Numbered from the stretch's first letter, positions 1-7,104 are shown. The stretch is DNA of 7,814 bases from Acidaminococcaceae bacterium (GCA_022653215.1 JALCSJ010000092.1:1-7814); one strand, 5' to 3'. The notes: a model not told the origin generated them from the letters alone. Numbers and translations: made by a program.

Positions 1-339
1 GGCAACACCTGCCTTAATGCCCTTGTTGTGAATTTGCTCAATCACTCTGTGCAAATGTTTAGTAGCTTCAACATGAACTACAATCATATCTGCGCCGGCT
101 TTGGCAAAATCTTCTATGTAAGTTTCCGGATGTTCTACCATTAAATGACAATCGAAAAACATTTTCGTGGTAGGCCGTAAACATTTAACCACAGGAGCCC
201 CAAAAGTCAGATTAGGCACAAAATTGCCATCCATAACATCAATATGAACCCAATCGGCACCTGCTTGTTCAATTCTTTTAACTTCTGCTCCCAGACGGGA
301 AAAATCTGCTGACAAGATAGACGGTGCAATAATAGTCAT
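1..339 (-). CDS. rpe: Ribulose-phosphate 3-epimerase, N-terminal part (cut by window edge)
   Basis: Interconverts D-ribulose 5-phosphate and D-xylulose 5-phosphate in the cytosolic pentose phosphate pathway. I translated it by hand from the minus strand: 113 residues are visible, beginning MTIIAPSILSADF, and the frame stays open to base 1. The family is about 215-225 residues, so roughly half is missing. It is a TIM barrel; visible signatures are PSILSADF at 6-13, the first metal/catalytic group HIDVMDG at 32-38 (H32, D34) and the metal ligand H65 in DCHLMV. The second catalytic Asp (near residue 175 in homologues) lies outside the window. The ATG at 339-337 overlaps the rsgA TGA stop as ATGA, which suggests coupled translation. 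An AAAGG ribosome binding site sits at 351-355, inside rsgA, with a rather long 11-base spacing. rpe follows rsgA in B. subtilis as well. The family assignment is very secure. Confidence 0.97.
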   Translation of the reverse strand, partial: MTIIAPSILSADFSRLGAEVKRIEQAGADWVHIDVMDGNFVPNLTFGAPVVKCLRPTTKMFFDCHLMVEHPETYIEDFAKAGADMIVVHVEATKHLHRVIEQIHNKGIKAGVA

Positions 340-1223
340 TTTTTTAGATTCCTTTCTTTTTTTACAGCTAATTCCTTGAACATAGTTACATAAGACTCAT
401 AACGGGAAGGAGCAATCTTTCCTGCCCCCAAGGCGGCTTTTACAGCACAACCCGGTTCGTGAATATGAGTACAGCCGGTAAATTTGCACTGTCTGGCTAA
501 TGGGGTAAATTCTCTAAAACAGTTTTCCAATGAGTCTATTGCCAATTCTTCCAGGTTTATATTACCAAAACCCGGAGTATCAGCAATAAAGCCTTCGCCA
601 AAAGGCATTAATTGGGCAAATTTTGTAGTATGCCGGCCACGGCCAATCTTTTTACTTACATACCCTGTATTTAGGTGTAATTTTTCATCCAGACAATTGA
701 GCAGAGTGGATTTTCCCACACCGCTGGGTCCGGCAAAAACCGCAACTTTTCCGGCAATAGATTGACGTAATTCTTCTATGCCTTTACCCTGAACGGTGCT
801 TAAATTTATAACCTGATAGCCTATATCCTGATAAATTTTTGTTAAATCTGCTGCTAAGGAAGGCGTCGCTAAATCCATTTTATTTAGGGCGATAACTGTT
901 GAAATCTTGGCCATTGCCGTCAAAGCTAAAAGCTTGTCCATGAGCAGACTATTAAAATCCGGATCAACCATGGCAAAGGTTACCACTACCACATCTACAT
1001 TAGCCATAAGAGGCCTTTGCAGGAAGTTCTTACGGGGCAAAATAGCCGTGATCATCCCTTCGGTTCCTCCATCTTCAAATTCCACGAAGTCACCGGTAAC
1101 CATGCTAAACCTTTCCTGTTTAAGTTTACCCTTAATTTTACAGGTAAAGATTGTTTTTTCTTTAGTTTCAACATAATAGTAGCCGTTATAGTTTTTGATT
1201 ATGCGTCCTACTTGATTGGTCAA
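336..1223 (-). CDS. rsgA: Ribosome small subunit-dependent GTPase A (circularly permuted GTPase)
   Basis: A cytosolic GTPase that binds the 30S subunit late in assembly; the B. subtilis homologue is YloQ/CpgA. At 295 residues it has the usual length. Domains in order: an N-terminal OB fold (about 1-68); a permuted GTPase with G4 NKMD at 114-117 placed before the P-loop G1 GPSGVGKST at 165-173, switch GRGRHTT at 194-200 and G3 DTPG at 215-218; and a C-terminal zinc finger with ligands C246, C251, H253 and C259 (C-x4-C-x-H-x5-C). The start is TTG at 1223-1221: a GGAGG at 1234-1238 lies 10 bases upstream and the OB fold begins directly after it. The start overlaps the prkC stop as TTGA, so translation is probably coupled to the kinase gene. 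The segment before the P-loop reads KVAVFAG, where I recall CpgA having KTTVFAG with the PrkC-phosphorylated Thr166. All catalytic motifs are intact. Confidence 0.97.
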   Translation of the reverse strand: MTNQVGRIIKNYNGYYYVETKEKTIFTCKIKGKLKQERFSMVTGDFVEFEDGGTEGMITAILPRKNFLQRPLMANVDVVVVTFAMVDPDFNSLLMDKLLALTAMAKISTVIALNKMDLATPSLAADLTKIYQDIGYQVINLSTVQGKGIEELRQSIAGKVAVFAGPSGVGKSTLLNCLDEKLHLNTGYVSKKIGRGRHTTKFAQLMPFGEGFIADTPGFGNINLEELAIDSLENCFREFTPLARQCKFTGCTHIHEPGCAVKAALGAGKIAPSRYESYVTMFKELAVKKERNLKK

Positions 1224-3187
1224 AGCTTTCTGTCCTCCACTAACTTGCCGTTCACATAAAACTCTACGCTGGAACTGCCCTGTACCTCTACCTGGCGGCG
1301 AATAACAGTGCCTCCTGCTACAGTACCTTCGTAAACAATTCCTGTTGCCTTCTCATTAGAGGCAATGATTTTAACATTGTTGCCTGCTTTGTTACCCGGT
1401 ACCACAAATTCCACTGTTCTTTGGTTGGAACCTGAGCTGCTTGCTGCCGGTTTTGTTGTACTGTCTTTCTTCTTATCCTGATCCTGCTTATCACCGGTAG
1501 AAACATCTACGTTAATGGCAGTACCCTTATCAACAATTTCTCCGGCAGATGGACTGAAGTTCAAAATCGTTCCTGCTTTTTTCTTATCTGTTACTTTATT
1601 GACTTTACCTAAGGTTAGTCCTGCATCGGCCAATTTTTGTTTAGCCTCATCCAAATTCAAATCGCTTAAATCCGGCATAGCTGTTTGACCGGAGCTAATA
1701 TTTACTACCAAATCAACTTTCGTACCAAGAGCTACCTTAGTAGCCGGTGCAATGCTCTGTGCCAAAACCGTACCTTCACCGGCTCCCTTATTATACTTAA
1801 CAGTAATATTACCTGTCACTAGTTTTGCTTCTTTTAGTTTAGATGTGGCTTCTCCCAAAGTAAGCTTCCGCAGGTCCGGAACTATGCCCGGCTCCACACC
1901 CTTACTGATAACCAGTTGTATTTGCCTGCCTTCTTTAACTCTGGAACCTGCCTGAGGAGACTGCTTGCAGACCTGACCAGGTGTAATTTTATCATTATAT
2001 TCTTCTGTTAACGTATAGGTCAGTTTTAAATTTTTCAAGGTTGTTTCAGCTTCCACTATTGTCTTACCTTTCAAATCCGGTACCACAATGGGATTTCTGG
2101 AATAGCTGATCATAGCATAAATTATTCCCGCCAGGATAACAATTACCGTCACAAAAATCCCGGTAAGCTTTTTCCCACTCATTTTAGATTTGGGACTTTC
2201 CTGTTTTTGCATATACTCAGGTTTTTTGGCATCAGCGAATCCATCCAGCATGTCAGTCTTATTAATGACCATTGTTTCATCGCTGCAGCCCTGATTCCCG
2301 TTTTGTCCCTGGTTTTCAAAAACAGAGCCTGCACCGTTTATTTGATTATCATCACCGCTGAATAACAGCTCTTGGGCATGATGCAAATCTGCCATGAGAA
2401 CTTGGGCGCTCTTGTAACGCAAAGCCGGATTTTTAGCCAGAGATTTTGTAACAATATTATCCAAAAAGATAGGAATATCCGTATCGATTTTTCTGGCACT
2501 GGGTGTAGGCGACTGGACATGCTGGCTTAATACTTCCGCAGGCGTATCCCCTTCAAAAGGCAATACTCCCGTCAGCATCTCATAAAACACCACACCCAAA
2601 GAATATAAATCAGATTGAGGAGTAACAGTATAGCCCGCCGCCTGTTCCGGTGATAAATAATAAACGGAGCCCATCATATCTTCTTTAGATGTACTGTTAT
2701 AAGATTGATCTATAGCTCTGGCAATACCGAAATCCGTAATTTTAGCTGTGCCTTTGGTATCAATAAGAATATTTTGGCTCTTTACATCACAATGAATTAA
2801 ACCATGGGAATGAGCCTGATTTAAGGCAGAGGCAATACCCAAAGCGTATTTAACAGCCGTTTTGTAATCTAAGGCACCATTTTCCTGAATTATTTCCTTT
2901 AACGTCTTGCCAACTACATATTCCATGACAATATAGTAAATCTCATGCTCTGTGCCTACGTCAAAAACATTGACAATATTGGGGTGATTAAGTCCGGCAG
3001 CAGAACAAGCTTCTCGCCTGAATTTGGCAATAAAATTTTTATCCTGAATATATTGATCCCGGAGAATTTTTATACCTACATCTCTATGCAGCAAAGTATC
3101 ATAGCCGTGAAAGACTTCGGCCATACCTCCACCGCCCACTTTATCTATAATTTCATAGCGGTTGTTGAGAACTATTCTATCATTCAT
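1220..3187 (-). CDS. prkC: PASTA-domain membrane Ser/Thr protein kinase (PrkC/StkP/PknB family)
   Basis: A Hanks-type kinase of 655 residues that phosphorylates cytoplasmic proteins on Ser/Thr; in homologues its outside part senses muropeptides or lipid II. Seen in order: kinase domain about 11-270 with glycine loop GGGGMAEV (18-25), K40, alpha-C E59, catalytic loop HCDVKSQN (132-139), DFG 152-154, an activation loop rich in Ser/Thr (S162, S165, T166, S167), SPE 179-181 and R257; a polar juxtamembrane linker 271-340; one membrane helix about 341-361; three PASTA repeats (about 366-430, 434-499, 502-565); a Lys/Ser-rich linker 566-589; and a last domain of about 65 residues resembling the Ig-like C-terminal domain of other Bacillota kinases. 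The catalytic loop is odd: Cys replaces the Arg of HRD and Ser the usual Pro after Lys. ATG at 3187 overlaps the prpC stop (ATGA), with GGAGG at 3195-3199, 7 bases away. The next gene upstream is its phosphatase. The family assignment is certain; ligand and targets are inferred. Confidence 0.96.
   Translation of the reverse strand: MNDRIVLNNRYEIIDKVGGGGMAEVFHGYDTLLHRDVGIKILRDQYIQDKNFIAKFRREACSAAGLNHPNIVNVFDVGTEHEIYYIVMEYVVGKTLKEIIQENGALDYKTAVKYALGIASALNQAHSHGLIHCDVKSQNILIDTKGTAKITDFGIARAIDQSYNSTSKEDMMGSVYYLSPEQAAGYTVTPQSDLYSLGVVFYEMLTGVLPFEGDTPAEVLSQHVQSPTPSARKIDTDIPIFLDNIVTKSLAKNPALRYKSAQVLMADLHHAQELLFSGDDNQINGAGSVFENQGQNGNQGCSDETMVINKTDMLDGFADAKKPEYMQKQESPKSKMSGKKLTGIFVTVIVILAGIIYAMISYSRNPIVVPDLKGKTIVEAETTLKNLKLTYTLTEEYNDKITPGQVCKQSPQAGSRVKEGRQIQLVISKGVEPGIVPDLRKLTLGEATSKLKEAKLVTGNITVKYNKGAGEGTVLAQSIAPATKVALGTKVDLVVNISSGQTAMPDLSDLNLDEAKQKLADAGLTLGKVNKVTDKKKAGTILNFSPSAGEIVDKGTAINVDVSTGDKQDQDKKKDSTTKPAASSSGSNQRTVEFVVPGNKAGNNVKIIASNEKATGIVYEGTVAGGTVIRRQVEVQGSSSVEFYVNGKLVEDRKL
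1234..1238 (-). promoter_or_regulatory. Ribosome binding site deciding the rsgA TTG start
   Basis: GGAGG on the minus strand, 10 bases before the TTG at 1223. It lies inside the last codons of prkC and is the main reason for accepting the non-ATG start. Confidence 0.75.
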
Positions 3188-3903
3188 CTTTTTTCCTCCA
3201 AAGCAATAATAATAAAGGAAATATTATCTTCTCCTCCGGCCTCTAGAGCCATATTCATCAGCTCATCGGCCATTTTGTCCAAGTCCTTGTTTTTCAACAA
3301 TTCTTCGATTTTTTCTTTGGATACCATATTGGACAAGCCGTCAGAACATAGAAGTAGTTTCTGTACTCCCGTTAAAAGAAATTCAAAAGTATCTACCTTA
3401 ACAGCCGGCTCTGCACCCACAGCACGGAGAATCATATGCTTCTGGTCACTGTTTTCTGCTTCTTTAGGAGTTAGTTGTTTTTGTCTGACCAATTCTGCAA
3501 CATAACTATGATCACTGGAAATCTGCTTTAAATTACCATCCTGAAGAAGATAAATACGGCTGTCCCCTACATGGGCCACAAAAGCCTTTTCATTGTTTTT
3601 AATATAAACAGCAGTTAATGTTGTTCCCATGCCTTTTTTATCAGGCTGTTGATTAGCCATTTCCCAGATTTGATCATTGATTTTTTCTATTTTGTTTTTT
3701 AAGCTTTGCAGAACTTCTTCATCTGTTTGTTCCTCAATAGTTAATTTCTGCAGCCTTCTTACAGCTTCGAAACTGGCAATTTCACCGGCTTCAGAACCAC
3801 CCATGCCATCGGCAATGGCAAACAGGTCCGGTATTCTTACCAAAACACTATCTTCGTTATTTTTACGTACCAATCCACGATTGGTTCTACTTACCGCTAA
3901 CAA
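3184..3903 (-). CDS. prpC: PP2C-family (PPM) Ser/Thr protein phosphatase, partner of PrkC
   Basis: A soluble metal-dependent phosphatase of 239 residues, the usual length for PrpC/Stp, which removes phosphate from the kinase next door and from its substrates. PPM motifs in order: VRKNNEDS (12-19, with E17 and D18), ADGMGG (31-36, metal-binding D32), GMGTTL (91-96), HVGDSRIY (111-118), SSDHS (129-133), CSDGL (186-190, D188) and GGEDNIS (223-229, D226). There is no signal peptide or membrane helix. The start is TTG at 3903-3901, chosen because a strong AAAGGAGG lies 7 bases upstream and the RTNRG/NED region begins at the expected distance from the start. The gene overlaps the end of rlmN by 7 bases and its TGA overlaps the prkC ATG, so phosphatase and kinase are probably made in a coupled ratio. 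All metal ligands are present, so it should be active. The symbol stp is also used for this family. Confidence 0.96.
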   Translation of the reverse strand: MLAVSRTNRGLVRKNNEDSVLVRIPDLFAIADGMGGSEAGEIASFEAVRRLQKLTIEEQTDEEVLQSLKNKIEKINDQIWEMANQQPDKKGMGTTLTAVYIKNNEKAFVAHVGDSRIYLLQDGNLKQISSDHSYVAELVRQKQLTPKEAENSDQKHMILRAVGAEPAVKVDTFEFLLTGVQKLLLCSDGLSNMVSKEKIEELLKNKDLDKMADELMNMALEAGGEDNISFIIIALEEKR

Positions 3904-4958
3904 GATTTTTCCTCCTTTAACGCTCTGGCTCTTAATTGTCCGCAGGCTGCATTTATATCTTTACCCATTTCTTTACGCAATGTTACATTGATTTTACGCG
4001 TCTTCAATGTTTGAAAAAAATCATCTATTGCCTGCTGACTAGGACGAGCAAAACCTTTTTCCGGCACAGGATTGGCCGGGATTAAATTAACTACACAATT
4101 TTTACGCTGCAAGGTATCGGCCAAAGCTTGGGCATCAGCCTTACTATCATTGATACCTGCCAGTAAAATATATTCATACATTACCTGACGGCCGTTGTTT
4201 TTTTCATAAGCATCAGCCTCAGCAATAACTTTTAAGTAATTATATGTTTTATTAATAGGCATGAGTTTAGTTCTTAAACTATCAGAAGCAGCATGAAGGG
4301 ATACAGCCAGATTAATAGTTCGTCCTGCTGCCGTTAATTTTGCTATGCCGGGAATAATACCGCACGTAGAAATAGTCATATTACGATAACCTATGCATAG
4401 TCCATAATCGCTATGGAGAATATCCAGAGCATGCAGCACATTATCCAGATTCAGCATAGGTTCTCCGCTGCCCATGACAACTACCCTGCTCACTCTTTCA
4501 CCTTTGACCTGAAGCAGTCTTTGGAAATAATAAACCTGAGCTAAAATTTCCCCTGCCGTTAAATTTCTTTCAAATCCGGAAATTCCGCTAGCACAAAAAG
4601 CACAATTCATATTGCATCCCACTTGAGAAGACAGACATACGCTGTAACCATAATCATGATGCATGACTACAGTTTCTACGCAGGCTTTATCAGGAAATTC
4701 CAAAAGGACTTTGTTAGTAAGCCCATCACCGGAAGCTAGCTCCCTGATTGCTTTTACAGAACCTGATCCTAGGTTAAAATGTTCACTCAAAAGTTCTCTG
4801 TCTGCCTTGGACAGATTGGTCATTTCCTCAAAGGAAACGGCGCCTTTCTCATATAACCAGCGAAAAACCTGCATTGCTCTGTATTTTTTTATGCCAAACT
4901 CCCCAAAAGCTCCTTGGAGTTCTTCTAAGTTCATGCCAAAAATTTCTTTTTTAATCAT
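3897..4958 (-). CDS. rlmN: Dual-specificity 23S rRNA/tRNA adenine-C2 methyltransferase (radical SAM)
   Basis: Methylates C2 of A2503 in 23S rRNA and of A37 in certain tRNAs, using a [4Fe-4S] cluster and two SAM molecules. The protein has 353 residues, typical for RlmN. The radical-SAM cluster motif CNMNCAFC gives C115, C119 and C122; the SAM-contacting motif reads GSGEP at 163-167 (GMGEP in E. coli). The two mechanistic cysteines are present: C108, seven residues before the cluster motif and equivalent to E. coli Cys118, and C339 in AACGQL, equivalent to the methyl-carrying Cys355. The N-terminal accessory domain (about 1-95) is intact. I chose ATG 4958 over the internal Met9 because AGAGG at 4964-4968 is 5 bases upstream and RlmN proteins normally have a few residues before the L-EEL segment. 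The 8-base gap after rsmB places its ribosome binding site over the rsmB stop codon. Cfr (C8 methylation) is the main alternative, but the operon position and GEP motif favour RlmN. Confidence 0.96.
   Translation of the reverse strand: MIKKEIFGMNLEELQGAFGEFGIKKYRAMQVFRWLYEKGAVSFEEMTNLSKADRELLSEHFNLGSGSVKAIRELASGDGLTNKVLLEFPDKACVETVVMHHDYGYSVCLSSQVGCNMNCAFCASGISGFERNLTAGEILAQVYYFQRLLQVKGERVSRVVVMGSGEPMLNLDNVLHALDILHSDYGLCIGYRNMTISTCGIIPGIAKLTAAGRTINLAVSLHAASDSLRTKLMPINKTYNYLKVIAEADAYEKNNGRQVMYEYILLAGINDSKADAQALADTLQRKNCVVNLIPANPVPEKGFARPSQQAIDDFFQTLKTRKINVTLRKEMGKDINAACGQLRARALKEEKSC
3911..3918 (-). promoter_or_regulatory. Strong ribosome binding site deciding the prpC TTG start
   Basis: AAAGGAGG, near-perfect to the 16S rRNA tail, 7 bases before the TTG at 3903. 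It lies within the last codons of rlmN and is the strongest Shine-Dalgarno match in the window, perhaps compensating for the weak start codon. Confidence 0.85.
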
Positions 4959-4966
4959 TTATACCT

Positions 4967-6307
4967 CTATTTTATACGCTCAAACAACGCTAAATAAAAA
5001 CCGTCGATATTATCTTTCTGTGGTAAAAGCTGGAGTTCAGTTATTTTTTCACCGGTTAAGGGGTGAGAAAATTCCACAGCCTTAAAATCAGGATGCTTTT
5101 GCAGAAAATCTGCGGCAACTCTGGTATTTTCATCTCGTTCCAAAGTACATGTACTGTATAATAATCTGCCGCCAACTTTCACATAGGAAGCGCCGGCTGC
5201 CAAAATCTTCTTCTGGAGAAAGGGAAATTTGCTCAAATCTTTTTCTTTCTTTGTCCATCTGGCTTCTGCGCGCCTGCCTAAAACACCTAATCCGCTGCAG
5301 GGAGCATCAACCAGCACTTTATCGGCCTTGCCTTGCCACTCAGGCCGTACTTGGGAACCGTCTTGAAGCTCTGTATGAATAATATTAATATGCAGTCGTC
5401 TGGCATTTTCCCGGACAAGCTGTAATTTATGCTCATAAATATCTGTTGCCTGTATTCTTCCCTTATTACCCATTTTCTGAGCTAAATGAGTGGTTTTTCC
5501 TCCGGGAGCACTGCATAAGTCAAAAACAGTTTCTCCCTCCTGAGGATGCAAAACATCAGCAACTAACATGGAACTTTCATCTTGAATGTAAATATATTGA
5601 CCGAACTTCGTCATAAGTTCTTGAAGGGAAGTTAATTTATCACAAACCAACCCATCTTTGCTCCATTGAGACGGATGAACTTCCAGACCTGCCGCCTTAA
5701 GTTTTTCGGCTAATTGGTCCCTGGAAATCAGTAGAGTGTTTACCCGCATAGTCAAGTTCGGAGTTTTATTATCATATTGGCACAGTTTAATAGTATCTTC
5801 CGTGCCGAACCGATAGCGCCATCTTTGTACCAGCCACTCAGGGTGCATATATGTTAAAGCAATATGCAAAGGTTCATTTTGTTCTATAGAAGGAAATTGC
5901 AATTTTTCTTTATTGCGAAGCATCCCCCGCAAAACCCCATTAACGAATTTAGCCATACCTTCATTACCAAATTTTTTTGCCAATTCTACGGCCTCATTGC
6001 AGGCAGCAGAAGGTGGAATTTTAGATAAATAAAAAATTTGATACACGGCCATCCGCAAAATATTATGCACAATAGGAGTTACTTTGCGCATTGGTCTATT
6101 GATGCTTTTCTCTAGAAGCCAATCTAAAGTGCCTTGGGCCTTTACAGTACCATAAACCAGTTCTGTGACCAAAGCCTTATCCCGCCTATCTAAAGGACTG
6201 CCATTTAAGGCTTTGCTAAGTGCCAGATTGGCATAAGCACCTTCTAAAAATATACTGTTTAAAATTAATAATGCCCCCAGACGGGGATTAGTGGTTTGAC
6301 TTGTCAT
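4967..6307 (-). CDS. rsmB: 16S rRNA (cytosine-967 C5)-methyltransferase
   Basis: Makes m5C967 on 16S rRNA with SAM. From my preferred start the protein has 446 residues, normal for RsmB (also called Sun/RrmB; YloM in B. subtilis). An N-terminal NusB-like RNA-binding domain spans about 1-135, followed by a linker and a Rossmann methyltransferase domain. Motifs, in 446-residue numbering: SAM-binding FDLCSAPGGK at 262-271, the acidic D289 in ATDIYEHKL, motif IV DAPCSG at 334-339 with C337 (releases product), and motif VI STCTL with the nucleophile C387. Near the end LLPQKDNIDGFYLA is a common RsmB/NOP2 ending. Start choice: an ATG exists at 6319, giving 450 residues, but it has no ribosome binding site; the ATG at 6307 has GAGG six bases upstream and better matches family N-termini. 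With this start the gene overlaps the DUF116 gene by 20 bases. All catalytic residues are intact. Confidence 0.95.
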   Translation of the reverse strand: MTSQTTNPRLGALLILNSIFLEGAYANLALSKALNGSPLDRRDKALVTELVYGTVKAQGTLDWLLEKSINRPMRKVTPIVHNILRMAVYQIFYLSKIPPSAACNEAVELAKKFGNEGMAKFVNGVLRGMLRNKEKLQFPSIEQNEPLHIALTYMHPEWLVQRWRYRFGTEDTIKLCQYDNKTPNLTMRVNTLLISRDQLAEKLKAAGLEVHPSQWSKDGLVCDKLTSLQELMTKFGQYIYIQDESSMLVADVLHPQEGETVFDLCSAPGGKTTHLAQKMGNKGRIQATDIYEHKLQLVRENARRLHINIIHTELQDGSQVRPEWQGKADKVLVDAPCSGLGVLGRRAEARWTKKEKDLSKFPFLQKKILAAGASYVKVGGRLLYSTCTLERDENTRVAADFLQKHPDFKAVEFSHPLTGEKITELQLLPQKDNIDGFYLALFERIK

Positions 6308-7097
6308 TTTTATCCTCATAACTATCAGGATTAATTAAAAATGTTCTGATAGCATCTTCTACTTTCGTCATATCTGCCCTAGTATTAAAACAAGGACCGT
6401 TGGGACGTTCATTTAAAACTCCTAACACCGGCAAAGGAAAAACATCCTGAATGCCGCTGGTTAGATCATTTTCACAGGCCACAGCCACAATTGCTTTAGG
6501 CCTAGCCTGCCTTACCGCCTGTCTGGCCAGGGTTCCTCCTGTGGAAATCACCACATGAAGGCCATATTTATGAGACAGTCCCAATAAAGAACCTACTCCG
6601 CAGCCTCCGCACTGATGACAATTATTAATATTTCTTGTGACTTTAAAAACGCAAGTATCTTTTTGAATACAGTGAGGCGTTAGGATTAAAATTCTTTCCG
6701 CCGGTACTTTTATATGTTGCTTAAGTACCAAATGGTTATTTACGGCAATAAAAGACTGCTCTATTATTTCTTTGGGAATATGTACCATCCCTCCTATAAA
6801 TGTGGCAGGATGGAACAAGAAATTGATCACATGCCAGGCCCAGCGATAAAAGAAATGGAGAGTCGGTATACCTAATATTGCCAAAACAATACCGACTACG
6901 CCGGCTGACAGACCCACAATCAGGACAATAATAACCATGCCCAGAATTTTCGGTAAAACAGTACTTATTTCTGCCAATCCGGGACGCATAATCTGCCACA
7001 AGCCATAACAAACCAGAGCAGCTACAAAAATTGCCACAGAAACTAAGGCAATAAATATTCTTTTTTTCGGTCTTGACACTACTTCTTTAGTTTCCAA
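6288..7097 (-). CDS. DUF116 membrane protein of unknown function
   Basis: I recognise this as a DUF116-family protein (269 residues); its biochemical function is unknown to me. Seen: a short basic N-terminus, two hydrophobic helices (about 13-37 and 50-78), an amphipathic stretch, then a soluble domain from about 105. That domain carries seven cysteines: C143, C149, C160, C163, C166, C208 and C236. The middle three form a C-x2-C-x2-C knot (CHQCGGC) that looks able to hold a metal or iron-sulfur centre. The glycine-rich VISTGGT (183-189) and the alternating strands around it suggest an alpha/beta fold. The positively charged N-terminus gives a likely topology with both ends inside. The start is TTG at 7097-7095, supported by GAGG at 7105-7108, 7 bases away. 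It lies 50 bases after fmt and overlaps rsmB by 20 bases. B. subtilis lacks this gene in the same operon. The family call is fairly secure; metal binding is inference. Confidence 0.85.
   Translation of the reverse strand: METKEVVSRPKKRIFIALVSVAIFVAALVCYGLWQIMRPGLAEISTVLPKILGMVIIVLIVGLSAGVVGIVLAILGIPTLHFFYRWAWHVINFLFHPATFIGGMVHIPKEIIEQSFIAVNNHLVLKQHIKVPAERILILTPHCIQKDTCVFKVTRNINNCHQCGGCGVGSLLGLSHKYGLHVVISTGGTLARQAVRQARPKAIVAVACENDLTSGIQDVFPLPVLGVLNERPNGPCFNTRADMTKVEDAIRTFLINPDSYEDKNDKSNH
6314..6317 (-). promoter_or_regulatory. Ribosome binding site favouring the inner rsmB start
   Basis: GAGG sits 6 bases before the ATG at 6307. It overlaps the competing ATG at 6319 (the sequence there is ATGAGGATAAAAATG), and no Shine-Dalgarno match precedes 6319. 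The start at 6307 is therefore preferred. Confidence 0.7.
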
Positions 7098-7104
7098 TTA
7101 TTTT

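Noticed and set aside
632..645. GC-rich inverted repeat (GGCCACGGCC) that could be a site or hairpin
   Set aside because: It encodes the conserved GRGRH switch of RsgA, so codon choice for Gly-Arg explains it.
2761..2810. Possibility that PrkC is a pseudokinase because of the HCD change
   Set aside because: Glycine loop, Lys40, Glu59, catalytic Asp134, Asn139 and DFG are all present, so loss of activity is not indicated.
2945..3505. 186-codon open frame on the plus strand opposite the prkC/prpC junction
   Set aside because: No ribosome binding site, no recognisable motif, and it lies antisense to two genes with intact catalytic motifs; it is a shadow frame.
3897..4958. Cfr-type antibiotic resistance methyltransferase instead of RlmN
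   Set aside because: The operon position and the GEP form of the SAM motif match housekeeping RlmN.
4663..5085. 140-codon plus-strand frame across the rlmN/rsmB junction
   Set aside because: Antisense to conserved coding sequence, no Shine-Dalgarno before its ATG, no familiar domain.
6736..7011. 91-codon minus-strand frame with several cysteines inside DUF116
   Set aside because: It is the shifted frame of the DUF116 gene; the real frame has the family signature, membrane helices and ribosome binding site.
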